Shown one piece after another: positions 20,939 through 29,155 of a stretch of DNA of 64,000 bases. A program made the translations under genes and the position numbers. Numbering within the stretch: position 1 is the first letter of the stretch; every line of letters begins with the position of its first letter. The stretch covers positions 2,232,001-2,296,000 of the forward strand of contig NZ_CP043420.1 of assembly GCF_008247605.1 (NCBI RefSeq), read 5' to 3'. The notes below the pieces were generated by a model. It did no database searches and was not told the origin of the DNA. It saw only the letters and a program-made list of their open reading frames with translations. This DNA comes from Kushneria phosphatilytica. GTDB lineage: Bacteria; Pseudomonadota; Gammaproteobacteria; Pseudomonadales; Halomonadaceae.

Positions 20939-22345
20939 GTGACCAAAGCGACTTTTCGGACGCTGGCCATCGCCCTTGGCGTGTCCAGTACCGCTCTGAC
21001 GGCACCCTACGCCTTTGCTGAAAGCAGCAGTGAACAACAAACCATTCAGCAGCTGCGCCAGCAGCTTGAGCAGATGCAGGCCCGCCTGGAACGACTGGAA
21101 AACCAGCAGGCGCAGTCCAGCGGTAACGCAGGTACTACCGGTCAGGGCGAAACAGCACCGGGCAAAAGCGCAGAGAGTCAGCAGTACAGCAGCGCTCAGC
21201 AGAATCTGGCTGAAAAGAACAGCTCGATTCTCGAGCAGATGCAGCAGACCCAGATCAGCGGCACCTTCGAGCTGGCACACAGCTACAATGACTGGGATGA
21301 GCAGGACAAGGATACCGGCGGGGATATTGATTTCGGCAAGTTCATCCTCGGCATCGATGGCCAGGTCGATAATTACATCTACTCCTTCCAGTATCGCTTT
21401 TATGACGGCTACCGGTTCCTCCACCATGGCTGGCTGGGTTATCAGCTGAACGACAACGATACCGTCAAGGTGGGTCTGGTTCAGACGCCGTTTGGCAACA
21501 TGGATTACGGCTACCTGGGTTGGTACGGAACGCTACCCTATCTTGCCGGGTTCAACGACAACCAGAACGCCGGTATCAAATGGCATCACGAAGACGGCCC
21601 CTGGACCACCGATCTGGCCTTCTTCAAGAGCGATCAGCTCGGTAGCACCAACGAGAGCTATGGTGCCAATCCGCCCGGTGGCACGACCGCGGCGACCTAC
21701 GATGACAACGGCGACCTCGATACCCGTGGCGATCAGGGCAACAAGTCCGAAAACCAGGTGGCAGCACGGGTCGGTTATACCTTCGGCCATGGCACCGACT
21801 ACACCACCGAGGTCAATTTCTCGGCCAAGGGCGGCCAGCTCTACAACGAGCAGACCAACGACAGCGGTGACAACTGGGCGGCCGCACTGGGTCTGAACGG
21901 CAACTATGGCAACTGGAGCGTGCTGCTGCAGGCGACCCAGTATGAGTACAACGCCAAGAATGCCGATGAAGACGACACCGGCATTTCCGACAACGTCATG
22001 CAGGTTGGCGCTTTCAACTTCAATTATCTGATTCCGGCTGAAGGCCAGATGTACAACTTCAGCCTGGCCTACAGCATGGATGTCAACTGGGGCCCGATCG
22101 ATAACGCCTATTTCTATAACGATTACAGCTATATCAGCGCAGATGGCGACTACTCGCCCATCAACGGTGGCTTTGGCAGCATGAATGATCCTCAGCTCAA
22201 CGACATCGGGATCAAGCTGACCGCAGGACCGTATTATGCCTGGTTCGACATCGTGACCAACAAGAACGGGCTGAACTACTTCGGCTCACCGGTCGACGAT
22301 GACTGGCACACCAGTTATCAGACCCACTTCGGCGTCAATTTCTGA
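20939..22345 (+). CDS. outer-membrane porin with N-terminal coiled coil (OprO/P- or DcaP-like)
   Basis: 468 aa starting at GTG after GGGGAACG. A signal peptide ends near PYAFAES, followed by a trimerising coiled coil (QQTIQQLRQQLEQMQARLER) and a low-complexity linker. The rest alternates like beta strands rich in Tyr, Trp, Asn and Asp (SGTFELAHSYNDWDEQ) and ends VNF, with the C-terminal Phe required by the BAM machinery. The layout matches phosphate-selective porin O/P and DcaP-type trimeric porins; the substrate is unknown. An AT-rich promoter and double terminator suggest a highly expressed independent gene. It is not the efflux exit duct. Confidence 0.75.
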   Translation: MTKATFRTLAIALGVSSTALTAPYAFAESSSEQQTIQQLRQQLEQMQARLERLENQQAQSSGNAGTTGQGETAPGKSAESQQYSSAQQNLAEKNSSILEQMQQTQISGTFELAHSYNDWDEQDKDTGGDIDFGKFILGIDGQVDNYIYSFQYRFYDGYRFLHHGWLGYQLNDNDTVKVGLVQTPFGNMDYGYLGWYGTLPYLAGFNDNQNAGIKWHHEDGPWTTDLAFFKSDQLGSTNESYGANPPGGTTAATYDDNGDLDTRGDQGNKSENQVAARVGYTFGHGTDYTTEVNFSAKGGQLYNEQTNDSGDNWAAALGLNGNYGNWSVLLQATQYEYNAKNADEDDTGISDNVMQVGAFNFNYLIPAEGQMYNFSLAYSMDVNWGPIDNAYFYNDYSYISADGDYSPINGGFGSMNDPQLNDIGIKLTAGPYYAWFDIVTNKNGLNYFGSPVDDDWHTSYQTHFGVNF

Positions 22346-22361
22346 TTATCCGGCAGGACTC

Positions 22362-22417
22362 GGGAAGCCGTTATCGGCTTCCCTATTCAACCCCGCTTGA
22401 ACGAGCGGGGTTTTTTA
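22362..22417 (+). terminator. tandem terminator hairpins after the porin
   Basis: First hairpin GGGAAGCCG / CGGCTTCCC (22362-22383), then AACCCCGCT / GAGCGGGG followed by six T's (22389-22417). Confidence 0.88.
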
Positions 22418-22459
22418 TGTCGCTGAAATGAGACAAGCGGCTCAACCAGGCCTCTGCAC

Positions 22460-23029
22460 TTATCCGGTTTCGGAGGATTCCAATCCGGTGACAAAACGCT
22501 GCTTGTAGTCCTCAAAAAGCTCACTGTCGCGTTTGAAAGCGCGCTTGACGGCCTCGGTATTGAAATCGACAGTTTCCGGAGCCTCCATGAGCCGATGAAC
22601 ACCGGCACGCTCATTGAAACCAACCCGAGCCCCTTCATCGGAAAAACTCCAGCGGGTAAAGCCAAATGTCTTGAAGAAGGCTTCAAGATGCGGCTCACGA
22701 GTCGTCACGCGCATGGCGGTCGTCGCAGTAAGCCGGGTCACCAGCTCACGGGCATAACCATTGCCACGCAATGGTTCGGGAGTTGCCAGTAACCTCAGCG
22801 ATAATCCACGCCCTTCGATGTCGAGCACCAGTAACGCCAGTGATACCGGACGGTCGGTATCATCTGTCAACGCCACGATGCGAGCACTCTCCTGATCGAG
22901 CAGACGATCCAGACCGGCAAATTCTATCAGTGGTGTCAGGCCTGCCTGTCGCCCGTAAACGGCAGCGCATAGATAGGCCAGACACGCGTCCCGCCGTTGA
23001 TCATTGATATAGGCCAGTTTCAAAATCAT
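22460..23029 (-). CDS. GNAT-like acetyltransferase family protein
   Basis: 189 aa from the ATG at 23029, which follows AGGAG; a longer frame to 23122 lacks such a site. The middle reads like a GNAT core: a beta strand with VSLALLVLDIEGRGLSL, then a plausible acetyl-CoA loop (LRGNGYARELVTRLTATT) of the R/QxxGxG/A type, and EAFFKTFGFTRWSF near the end, as in many GNATs where the substrate faces the last strands. The substrate is unknown. A terminal helical extension (AVKRAFKRDSELFEDYKQRF) is unusual. It is divergent from the glycerophosphodiesterase. Confidence 0.65.
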   Translation of the reverse strand: MILKLAYINDQRRDACLAYLCAAVYGRQAGLTPLIEFAGLDRLLDQESARIVALTDDTDRPVSLALLVLDIEGRGLSLRLLATPEPLRGNGYARELVTRLTATTAMRVTTREPHLEAFFKTFGFTRWSFSDEGARVGFNERAGVHRLMEAPETVDFNTEAVKRAFKRDSELFEDYKQRFVTGLESSETG

Positions 23030-23190
23030 GCACTCCTGAATCTGTCTTGCGCCGGGGCGACGCTGCACACATCCCCTTCTTGTGTCAGACCCGCCTGTCA
23101 CAGGATGGAAAATGCGTTTCAATGCATCCTGCGTACGCTGCAGTTTTCTATACTACTATCGTTTCATTCATTATCAGGGATCGAATCTTC

Positions 23191-23949
23191 ATGGAGCTGC
23201 CTCGTCTGATTGCCCATCGTGGCCTGTCACATCGCGCGCCCGAAAATACGCTTTCGGCCATCCGAGCTGCGCATGAGGCCGGGCTGACCTGGGTTGAACT
23301 CGACGTACAGTGTCTTGGAGATGGCACACCGGTGATCTGGCATGACGCACATGTAGTGCGATGCAGTGATGGCCAGGGACTGCTTCGCGAGTACACCCTG
23401 AGCGAAGCAAGACGCCTTGATGTGGGTGACTGGTTCGATGAGCGTTTCGCCGGTGAGCGCATCGCCACACTGGAGGAAACGCTGTCACTGATCAACGAGC
23501 TGGGACTGGGACTCAATCTCGAACTCAAACTGAGCGCCGGCCATGACCCGCATCTGCTGGCTGAAAGCGCTCTACCACGGGCGCTGGCGGCACTGTCCCG
23601 AGACCGGCTGCTGGTGTCGAGTTTCAGCATGGCAGCACTGGAGCGAGCCCGCGAGCTTGATAAGCACTGTGCCCTCGGCATTCTCTATGAGGATGGGCCA
23701 CCACGCGGCTGGGCCAGTGATGCCGAGCAATTGGCGGCCTTCAGCATTCATCCTGACTGGCAGAGCCTCGATCCCGACCGGGCCGAGGAAATTCGGCATC
23801 ATGGCCAGCGTCTGATCTGCTATACGGTCAACGACCCGGAACGTTTCCAGCAGTGGTGGTCGCATGGTGTGGACGCCATCATCACTGACCGGCCGGAACT
23901 GTTCGATAATGATGATTTCGATCCCGTCGAAGCGACCGAGTTCACCTGA
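23191..23949 (+). CDS. glycerophosphodiester phosphodiesterase, cytoplasmic UgpQ type
   Basis: Hydrolyses glycerophosphodiesters, the deacylated phospholipid products, to glycerol 3-phosphate and an alcohol such as choline. The 252 aa length matches UgpQ. Catalytic residues are visible in IAHRGLSHRAPENTLSAI (HRG and PENT), VELDVQ, WHDAHVVRCSDG and LNLELK. There is no signal peptide, so it is cytosolic. The ATG at 23191 follows AGGGA; the longer frame is unlikely. A -10-like TATACT lies at 23149. Choline release would link to the betIBA locus, but this is only a suggestion. Confidence 0.9.
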   Translation: MELPRLIAHRGLSHRAPENTLSAIRAAHEAGLTWVELDVQCLGDGTPVIWHDAHVVRCSDGQGLLREYTLSEARRLDVGDWFDERFAGERIATLEETLSLINELGLGLNLELKLSAGHDPHLLAESALPRALAALSRDRLLVSSFSMAALERARELDKHCALGILYEDGPPRGWASDAEQLAAFSIHPDWQSLDPDRAEEIRHHGQRLICYTVNDPERFQQWWSHGVDAIITDRPELFDNDDFDPVEATEFT

Positions 23950-23974
23950 GTGATACGAGTACGCCTGCTCCTGG

Positions 23975-24808
23975 TCAGGAAATAAAAGATGTGCTGCTAC
24001 CAGCGGGTGAATCAAAGAAGAGTTCACGCAGGGCAGCACCCGGCTCCTCCTCACGCATGAAGCGCTCTCCGACCAGGAAGGCATTGACGTTCTGTTCACG
24101 CATGCGCTGAACGTCACGATGCGTGGCAATGCCGGATTCGGTGACCACCGTGACATTATCCGGTACGTGAGCCAGCAGCTCGAACGTGGTATCCAGACGC
24201 GTTTCAAAGGTGCGCAGATCGCGGTTATTGATGCCCACCAGAGTGAGATTCAGCGCCAGAGCACGCTCGAGCTCTTCCTGATCATGCACTTCCACCAGTA
24301 CATCCATGCCCAGCTCATGGGCCAGCTGATGAAGTTCGCGCATACGGCCATCATCCAGCGCCGCCACGATCAGTAGAATACAGTCGGCCCCCATGGCGCG
24401 AGCTTCGAAAACCTGCCACGGGTCTACCATGAAATCCTTGCGCAGCACCGGCAGACGACATGCGTCTCGTGCTGCCGCAAGATAGGCCTCTTCCCCCTGA
24501 AAATAGTCGCGGTCGGTCAAAACTGATAGACAGGCCGCGCCCCCTGCCTGGTAACTCTGCGCAATGGCAACCGGATCGAAGTCCGGACGAATCACGCCCT
24601 TCGAGGGAGAAGCCTTCTTGATTTCGGCAATGATGGCCGGATCGCCGGCGAGAATTCGGGTATCCAGCGTGGTCACGAACCCACGTGGCCGACCGGCATT
24701 TTCTGCGCGTGCGCGCATTGTAGCCGTATCGATTTCTCGCTTGCGTACTTCAATCTCTTCATGCTTGCGAGTAATGATGCGCTGCAGAATGGTTGGCAGT
24801 TCACTCAT
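23975..24808 (-). CDS. trpC: indole-3-glycerol phosphate synthase
   Basis: Closes the indole ring in tryptophan synthesis (CdRP to indole-3-glycerol phosphate). The 277 aa monofunctional form fits Pseudomonas-type gene organisation rather than the E. coli TrpC-TrpF fusion. Landmarks include [15 protein letters not shown] (catalytic Lys), [42 protein letters not shown] and VTESGI. The ATG at 24808 follows AGGAGA; a GTG two codons upstream is less likely. It is last of trpG-trpD-trpC, convergent with the phosphodiesterase. Confidence 0.96.
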   Translation of the reverse strand: MSELPTILQRIITRKHEEIEVRKREIDTATMRARAENAGRPRGFVTTLDTRILAGDPAIIAEIKKASPSKGVIRPDFDPVAIAQSYQAGGAACLSVLTDRDYFQGEEAYLAAARDACRLPVLRKDFMVDPWQVFEARAMGADCILLIVAALDDGRMRELHQLAHELGMDVLVEVHDQEELERALALNLTLVGINNRDLRTFETRLDTTFELLAHVPDNVTVVTESGIATHRDVQRMREQNVNAFLVGERFMREEEPGAALRELFFDSPAGSSTSFIS

Positions 24809-24879
24809 CGGCACTCTCCTTTTTCGGGGTCAGCCTACTGTTGACCCGATGCCATGCCATACCTGATTGATAAACGAAT

Positions 24880-25911
24880 TCAGCGCCGCTCACCGGAGAG
24901 CAACGAAGCTGAAAAGCTGGCCAGGGTGTGCAATCGGTCAAGCGCCTCACCACGGCTCAGCGACTCGCGTACCCGTGCCACCCCTTCGGCAATGCTGCCC
25001 ACCAGATCGGCAGCATACAGTGCTGCGCCGGCATTAAGCGCAATCATGTCAGCTTCAGGCCCTTTGCCGGCAAGCGCCGATTGCACCAGCGCAAGGCTCT
25101 GCTCGGTATCGTCAGCCCTCAGCGACGACAGCGGCTGCCTTTCGATACCCAGCTCTTCCGGCGTGATGACATACTCTTCAATATGGCCGTTATTCAGCTC
25201 CGCCACATGGGTAGGCGCTGCCAGCGAAATTTCGTCGAGCCCATCGGCTGAATGCACCACCAGAACATGGCGACTGCCCAGCTGCCGCAGTGCTTCCGCC
25301 AGCAGCGGCACCAGCGAACGATCGTAAACCCCCAGAACCTGTCGCGTTGCACCAGTCGGGTTGGTCAACGGCCCCAGGATATTGAACATGGTTCGTACGC
25401 CCAGTGCTCGCCGCACCGCTACAGCATGTCGCATGGCGGTATGATGATTGGGCGCGAACATGAAGCCGACACCGACCTCCTCAATGCAACGTGCGATCTG
25501 GCTGGGATCAAGCTCCAGCGATATGCCCGCTCTTGCAAGCAGATCAGCACTTCCGGAGGAGCTCGAGACACCCCGTCCACCATGCTTGGCCACATGGGCC
25601 CCACAGGCAGCGGCAGCAAAACTGGCCGCGCTCGAGACATTGAAAAGACCCATGCCGTCACCGCCGGTGCCGACAATATCCACCACCGGGTCGACATTGA
25701 CATGCACCGGATGCATCAGCTCACGCATGACCTGTACCGCCGCGGTGATCTCATCCGCCGTCTCGCCCTTCATGGCCAGCCCCATCAGGAACCCGCCCAT
25801 CTGAATGGGATCGGCCTCGCCGCTCATGATGGTCGACATGACCGCACGCATCTCTTCCAGTGTCAGATCGCGGCGTGCGTGGACAACGCGAATGGCATCC
25901 TTGAGTTCCAT
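24880..25911 (-). CDS. trpD: anthranilate phosphoribosyltransferase
   Basis: Joins anthranilate to PRPP. The 343 aa protein has the PRPP loop GTGGDGMGLFNVSS near residue 82, the anthranilate-site KHGGRGVSSSSGSADLL and the catalytic-metal region DGLDEIS. It stands as a separate gene, not fused to trpG as in E. coli. The gaps are 39 bp after trpG and 71 bp before trpC. Confidence 0.97.
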   Translation of the reverse strand: MELKDAIRVVHARRDLTLEEMRAVMSTIMSGEADPIQMGGFLMGLAMKGETADEITAAVQVMRELMHPVHVNVDPVVDIVGTGGDGMGLFNVSSAASFAAAACGAHVAKHGGRGVSSSSGSADLLARAGISLELDPSQIARCIEEVGVGFMFAPNHHTAMRHAVAVRRALGVRTMFNILGPLTNPTGATRQVLGVYDRSLVPLLAEALRQLGSRHVLVVHSADGLDEISLAAPTHVAELNNGHIEEYVITPEELGIERQPLSSLRADDTEQSLALVQSALAGKGPEADMIALNAGAALYAADLVGSIAEGVARVRESLSRGEALDRLHTLASFSASLLSGERR

Positions 25912-25950
25912 GATAGGTCAGTTCCCGTGGGCAGCCGATAATTCGCGCAC

Positions 25951-26577
25951 TCAGGCCGGCGCCGTCTCTTTTCGCGACGCTTCGGCAGGCACGCGCTTGA
26001 GGAAGTTGGCCAGCAGCTCATGCCCCTGGCGCGACAGGATGGATTCGGGGTGAAACAACACGCCCTCGATATCGAGCTGACGATGCCGGAAGCCCATGAT
26101 CATTCCGGGAGTGACATCATCATCGACGGTACGCGCCGTGACCTCAAGACACTCCGGTAGCGTTTTGTCTTCGACCATCAGAGAGTGATAACGGGTGACT
26201 TCCAGCGGGTTTTCCAACCCTTCGAATACCCCTTGCTGATGATGCGCAATCATAGAGGTCTTGCCGTGCATGACCTTATCGGCACGCACGACTTCCCCGC
26301 CGAAGACCTGACCGATCGCCTGAAAGCCCAGACAGACCCCAAAAATCGGTACACGCCCGGCAAAACGCTCGATAACGGCAAGCGAAATACCCGCTTCGCT
26401 GGGACTACAGGGCCCCGGAGAGATCACCAGGTGTGAAAAATCACGCTGTTCGATCTGTTCCAGCGTCAGCGTGTCGTTCCGAATGGTATCGACTTCTGCA
26501 CCCAGCTCACCCAGATACTGGACGATGTTGTAGGTGAAGCTGTCGTAATTGTCGATCATCAGCACACGTGCGCTCAT
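25951..26577 (-). CDS. trpG: anthranilate synthase glutamine amidotransferase subunit
   Basis: Supplies ammonia from glutamine to TrpE. The 208 aa class I amidotransferase opens [20 protein letters not shown]. The catalytic Cys lies in [16 protein letters not shown] (Phe in the position usually His of GHQ), and the His/Glu pair in LFHPESILS. The ATG at 26577 follows GGCAGGG; it overlaps the stop of a 38-codon upstream ORF. First of trpGDC, it is separated from trpE by 850 bp, as the two loci are in pseudomonads. It could also serve p-aminobenzoate synthase. Confidence 0.95.
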   Translation of the reverse strand: MSARVLMIDNYDSFTYNIVQYLGELGAEVDTIRNDTLTLEQIEQRDFSHLVISPGPCSPSEAGISLAVIERFAGRVPIFGVCLGFQAIGQVFGGEVVRADKVMHGKTSMIAHHQQGVFEGLENPLEVTRYHSLMVEDKTLPECLEVTARTVDDDVTPGMIMGFRHRQLDIEGVLFHPESILSRQGHELLANFLKRVPAEASRKETAPA

Positions 26578-26690
26578 AAGCCCTGCCACTTCTGTTGAAA
26601 CCCGGGATACGGGAATTGCCGATTCCGAATCGATTGATCACTCATCTCGAGCAGACAATCGGGCATGGAGACAGCCATTACCTGTTCCAT
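26574..26690 (-). CDS. possible leader ORF translationally coupled to trpG
   Basis: A 38-codon frame begins [18 protein letters not shown] and ends FQQKWQGL, with its TGA overlapping the trpG ATG (ATGA). The second Met (26678) is better placed relative to the predicted transcript start near 26686. One Trp codon lies five from the end. The ATGA junction suggests coupling, but there is no strong ribosome binding site and the peptide has no recognisable family. Confidence 0.3.
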   Translation of the reverse strand: MEQVMAVSMPDCLLEMSDQSIRNRQFPYPGFQQKWQGL

Positions 26691-26692
26691 GC

Positions 26693-26722
26693 ATTTTACC
26701 TTACGCCTTGCCACCGTGACCA
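26693..26722 (-). promoter_or_regulatory. probable trpGDC promoter
   Basis: On the minus strand TGGTCA, an 18 bp spacer and TAAAAT, giving a leader of roughly 110 nt before trpG. Confidence 0.45.
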
Positions 26723-26769
26723 CGCCCGTCGCCCATGGTGACACTGCATCGCCTGATGATGGGCAACAC

Positions 26770-27083
26770 CCCGCCGGAGGTCGACACCCTCCGTCAAAAG
26801 GACGGAGATGACCGGATGAAACCTTCAGTCCAAAGGCGTATGCCTGCGGTACGGAAAGGGTTCATACCTTTTAGGGAACCCACCGTGCGCGAGACTGAAT
26901 TTGCAAAATGAGCATGGACGCTCGCCTCATTCGCAAGGATAGTGTCAGCATCATCTGCCCGAGGAGACAGAGCGTCACTCAGGGAAGAAAGAGACGCAGC
27001 TTCCATGGACGGAAGAGTGATCGGCAGCATGATGACCATTCAGATAAAGCGGCCTCGGCAGGGACACCGAGGTCGTTTTTTTT
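26770..27083 (+). ncRNA. GGA-rich candidate CsrB/RsmZ-type decoy RNA
   Basis: The plus strand here has no convincing ORF but carries 13 GGA triplets in about 310 nt, many of them in hairpin loops. Clear examples: TTGC-aa-AATGAG / CTCATT-c-GCAA (26901-26936) with ATGGAC in the loop and AGGAT just after; TCTG / CAGA (26954-26971) with AGGAGA; CTC / GAG (26978-26993) with AGGGAAG; CTTCC / GGAAG (27000-27015) with loop ATGGAC. The last hairpin is a terminator whose loop holds GGGA. This is the architecture of CsrA/RsmA-sequestering RNAs. The 5' end is uncertain; the best-structured part starts near 26900, and no clear promoter or GacA box was found. Confidence 0.5.
27050..27083 (+). terminator. 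rho-independent terminator of the GGA-rich RNA
   Basis: Nine-pair stem CGGCCTCGG / CCGAGGTCG, including one G-U, followed by eight T's. It is a strong plus-strand terminator with no protein gene upstream for 2.7 kb on that strand, which argues for a non-coding transcript. Confidence 0.88.
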
Positions 27084-27143
27084 ATGGGTTCAGCCTATCC
27101 GGACCATGGTAGCGGTCGTGGCCGAACCGCCCTGCATCGGATA

Positions 27144-27171
27144 ATAAAAAGCCGCCCCGGGAAGGGGCGGC
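27144..27171 (-). terminator. rho-independent terminator of the minus-strand sRNA
   Basis: Stem GCCGCCCC / GGGGCGGC with a short loop followed on the minus strand by TTTTTATTA. Confidence 0.88.
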
Positions 27172-27262
27172 ACAAGGACCGTGACTAGCTTGATGAGGAG
27201 ATAACCGGAAACGAAGCCTGACCTCAACGAATCCGATCATGTGGTAAATGACGATTACCACG
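27144..27262 (-). ncRNA. candidate small regulatory RNA with anti-Shine-Dalgarno motif
   Basis: A compact transcription unit of about 119 nt with its own promoter and terminator and no credible ORF. The RNA would begin with a 7 bp stem GTGGTAA / TTACCAC (27241-27261), continue through a single-stranded region with ATCTCCTCATC, complementary to ribosome binding sites, and end in the hairpin GCCGCCCC / GGGGCGGC with a T-run. This is the classic layout of an Hfq-type sRNA. It is downstream of the trpE terminator and convergent with the GGA-rich RNA. I do not recognise it as a named family. Confidence 0.55.
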
Positions 27263-27268
27263 ATGAAC

Positions 27269-27297
27269 ACTCTATGCACATGCAAATGAAAAGTCAA
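27269..27297 (-). promoter_or_regulatory. promoter of the minus-strand sRNA
   Basis: On the minus strand TTGACT, exactly 17 bp, then TAGAGT, in AT-rich sequence. The predicted start near 27262 coincides with the base of the first stem of the sRNA. Confidence 0.65.
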
Positions 27298-27365
27298 AGC
27301 AAATGATAAATATTTTCATTGGCATGCATCGCCTGAATTTTTCTTCTGACTCTGCCGAGTCTTGT

Positions 27366-27400
27366 GAAAAACAGCCGCTCGGTAAAACCGGAGCGGCTGC
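27366..27400 (-). terminator. rho-independent terminator after trpE
   Basis: Stem CAGCCGCTC / GAGCGGCTG with TTTTTCAC on the minus strand, 30 bp past the trpE stop. It separates trpE from the downstream sRNA unit. Confidence 0.9.
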
Positions 27401-27429
27401 CATGTTTCTTTCGTGACGCTTGCAGAAAG

Positions 27430-28920
27430 TCAGTCGAGGTGATCGAGCCCCTTTTCAGCCATGGCGACAGCACGAAACAGCGCACGACGCTTGTTGAGCG
27501 TCTCGTGCCATTCGGCATCGGGATCAGAGTCGGCCACGATCCCCCCGCCTGCCTGTACATGCAGTTCGCCATCCTTGAGTACGCCGGTACGAATGGCGAT
27601 TGCCATATCCATGTTGCCCTGCCAGGAGAGATACCCCACCGCACCGGAATAAACCCCACGCTTGACCGGCTCGAGTTCATCGATGATTTCCAGTGCCCGA
27701 ATCTTGGGCGCACCGGAAAGGGTCCCTGCCGGGAAAGTCGCCCGCAGCACATCCAGTGGACCCAGCCCGGGTTTGAGCTGACCGGTAACGTTGGAGACGA
27801 TATGCATGACATGCGAATAACGTTCGATGGTCATGGTATCGGTCAGATCCACCGTGCCATCCACCGAAATGCGGCCAACGTCATTGCGGCCAAGATCAAT
27901 CAGCATGACATGCTCGGCCCGCTCCTTGGGATCATTGAGCAGATCTTCTTCGAGCGCCCTGTCCTCCTCCTCGGTACGACCTCGATGCCGGGTACCGGCA
28001 ATCGGCCGCAGCGTGACCTGATCACCTTCCAGCCGAGCCAGAATCTCCGGCGAAGCTCCAATGACATGGTGATCGCCCAGGTTGAAGAAGAACATGTAAG
28101 GCGAAGGATTGAGACTGCGCAATGCCCGATAGAGATCCAGTGGCGGCGCCGTATAGCGCGTGGTCATGCGCTGCGAAGGCACGCACTGCATGACATCGCC
28201 GGCACGCACATATTCCTTGATACGCTCGACGGCATCCTTGTAACCCTGCTCGGAGAAACTGGCGAAAAAATCATCCTCGGCGACATTATCGCGACCGGTG
28301 CCAGGACTGTAATGGGTGAGCGGCGTATCACGCAGTGCTCGCTCAAGCGCCTCAAGACGCTGATGCGCCCGCTCCAGGGCCCGGGGCGTCTCGGGATCGG
28401 CATGCACCAGCAGGGTCAGACGCCCTGACAGGTTGTCGAACACCACCAGCTCATCTGCGACCAGCAACAGAATATCGGGAACATCGATGGGGTCGGGCTT
28501 TTCGACACCCCGAAGACGCGGCTCGATCAGACGAATGGTCTCGGAACCGAAATACCCGACCAGTCCACCATTGAAGCGCATTTCGGGCTCCAGCGGTGGC
28601 ACACGAAATCGGGTACGAAACTGGTCGATCCACTCGAGTGGGTCCTCCGCCTCGGTCGCACCAATCGGCTCGTCATCGCGAAAATGACGGACCACATGGC
28701 CCCGCACCTCAATACGCTCCCGGCAGGGAAGCCCAATGATCGAGTAACGTCCCCACTTCTCGCCTCCCTGCACCGATTCAAGCAGAAAGGTCCAGGGCTG
28801 ATCAGCCAGCTTGAGATAGGTCGAAAGAGGGGTATCGAGATCGGCCAGAATCTCGCGGGAAACCGGAATCCGGTTATAGCCGGCGTCACTCAGTTCAGCA
28901 AAACGCTCGGGGGTCATCAT
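27430..28920 (-). CDS. trpE: anthranilate synthase component I
   Basis: Converts chorismate and ammonia (from TrpG) to anthranilate, the committed and Trp-inhibited step. The 496 aa protein has the N-terminal feedback region ([18 protein letters not shown]) and the chorismate-binding C-terminal half ([69 protein letters not shown]). GGAAA precedes the ATG. It lies downstream of gph on the same strand, after a leader with a Trp-rich peptide and competing hairpins, so attenuation control is likely. Confidence 0.97.
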   Translation of the reverse strand: MMTPERFAELSDAGYNRIPVSREILADLDTPLSTYLKLADQPWTFLLESVQGGEKWGRYSIIGLPCRERIEVRGHVVRHFRDDEPIGATEAEDPLEWIDQFRTRFRVPPLEPEMRFNGGLVGYFGSETIRLIEPRLRGVEKPDPIDVPDILLLVADELVVFDNLSGRLTLLVHADPETPRALERAHQRLEALERALRDTPLTHYSPGTGRDNVAEDDFFASFSEQGYKDAVERIKEYVRAGDVMQCVPSQRMTTRYTAPPLDLYRALRSLNPSPYMFFFNLGDHHVIGASPEILARLEGDQVTLRPIAGTRHRGRTEEEDRALEEDLLNDPKERAEHVMLIDLGRNDVGRISVDGTVDLTDTMTIERYSHVMHIVSNVTGQLKPGLGPLDVLRATFPAGTLSGAPKIRALEIIDELEPVKRGVYSGAVGYLSWQGNMDMAIAIRTGVLKDGELHVQAGGGIVADSDPDAEWHETLNKRRALFRAVAMAEKGLDHLD

Positions 28921-28961
28921 GATCGGTATTTCCTGTTCGGCATTTCACAAGGCGCTGTAGT

Positions 28962-29006
28962 GCGGACGCCCGATAGGGGCAGGGAAGATCCGCCTTCAAA
29001 CGGCGG
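28962..29006 (-). promoter_or_regulatory. competing hairpins of a trp attenuator-like leader
   Basis: Two overlapping stems on the minus strand: CCGCC / GGCGG (28990-29006) immediately after the leader peptide stop, and GCGGA / TCCGC with an inner GCCC / GGGC (28962-28993). They share the GCGG segment, so only one can form. A third pairing, GGCG in the Trp-codon region with CGCC, would disrupt the first stem. The distal hairpin lacks a T-run, so a Rho-dependent or translational variant of attenuation is possible. Confidence 0.5.
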
Positions 29007-29075
29007 TCACCATCGCCAGCGCCGCAGGGCATGGGCGCGACGGCAGTACAACAGGAAAATCCGATCGGCAGGCAT
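29007..29075 (-). CDS. trpL: trp operon leader peptide
   Basis: A 22-codon ORF between gph and trpE that begins MPADRIFLLYCRR and ends RRWRW just before TGA. Two Trp codons in the last three positions, directly followed by mutually exclusive hairpins, are the hallmark of ribosome-mediated attenuation: ribosome stalling for lack of Trp-tRNA would shift the RNA fold. The ribosome binding site is weak (GGAT). I found it by reading the gap upstream of trpE; it has no family likeness to the E. coli peptide beyond this design. Confidence 0.6.
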   Translation of the reverse strand: MPADRIFLLYCRRAHALRRWRW

Positions 29076-29101
29076 GGGCAGATCCAGTATCAGGCGAGCG
29101 T

Positions 29102-29129
29102 TTTGTAACACTCGCAGCTCAGTGTTCAG
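29102..29129 (-). promoter_or_regulatory. possible trpL-trpE promoter
   Basis: On the minus strand CTGAAC, 16 bp, TACAAA, placing the transcript start about 20 nt before the leader peptide ATG. The -35 is weak. Confidence 0.35.
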
Positions 29130-29155
29130 AGGTCATCAACCGGCGCCCGAAAACC

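Noticed and set aside
26696..26811. Short plus-strand frame starting [10 protein letters not shown] in the trpG-trpE gap
   Set aside because: Forty codons, no ribosome binding site, ends in low-complexity Pro/Gly/His; it overlaps the trpGDC promoter on the other strand.
26850..26971. Cobalamin-riboswitch-like stretches (AGGGAA and GAGGAGACAG)
   Set aside because: The conserved core between them is missing, and the downstream plus strand has a terminator and no B12 gene. The CsrB-like reading explains the GGA motifs better.
27364..28428. 354-codon plus-strand frame across trpE
   Set aside because: It runs through the trpE terminator and trpE coding sequence in antisense; no start signal and no family.
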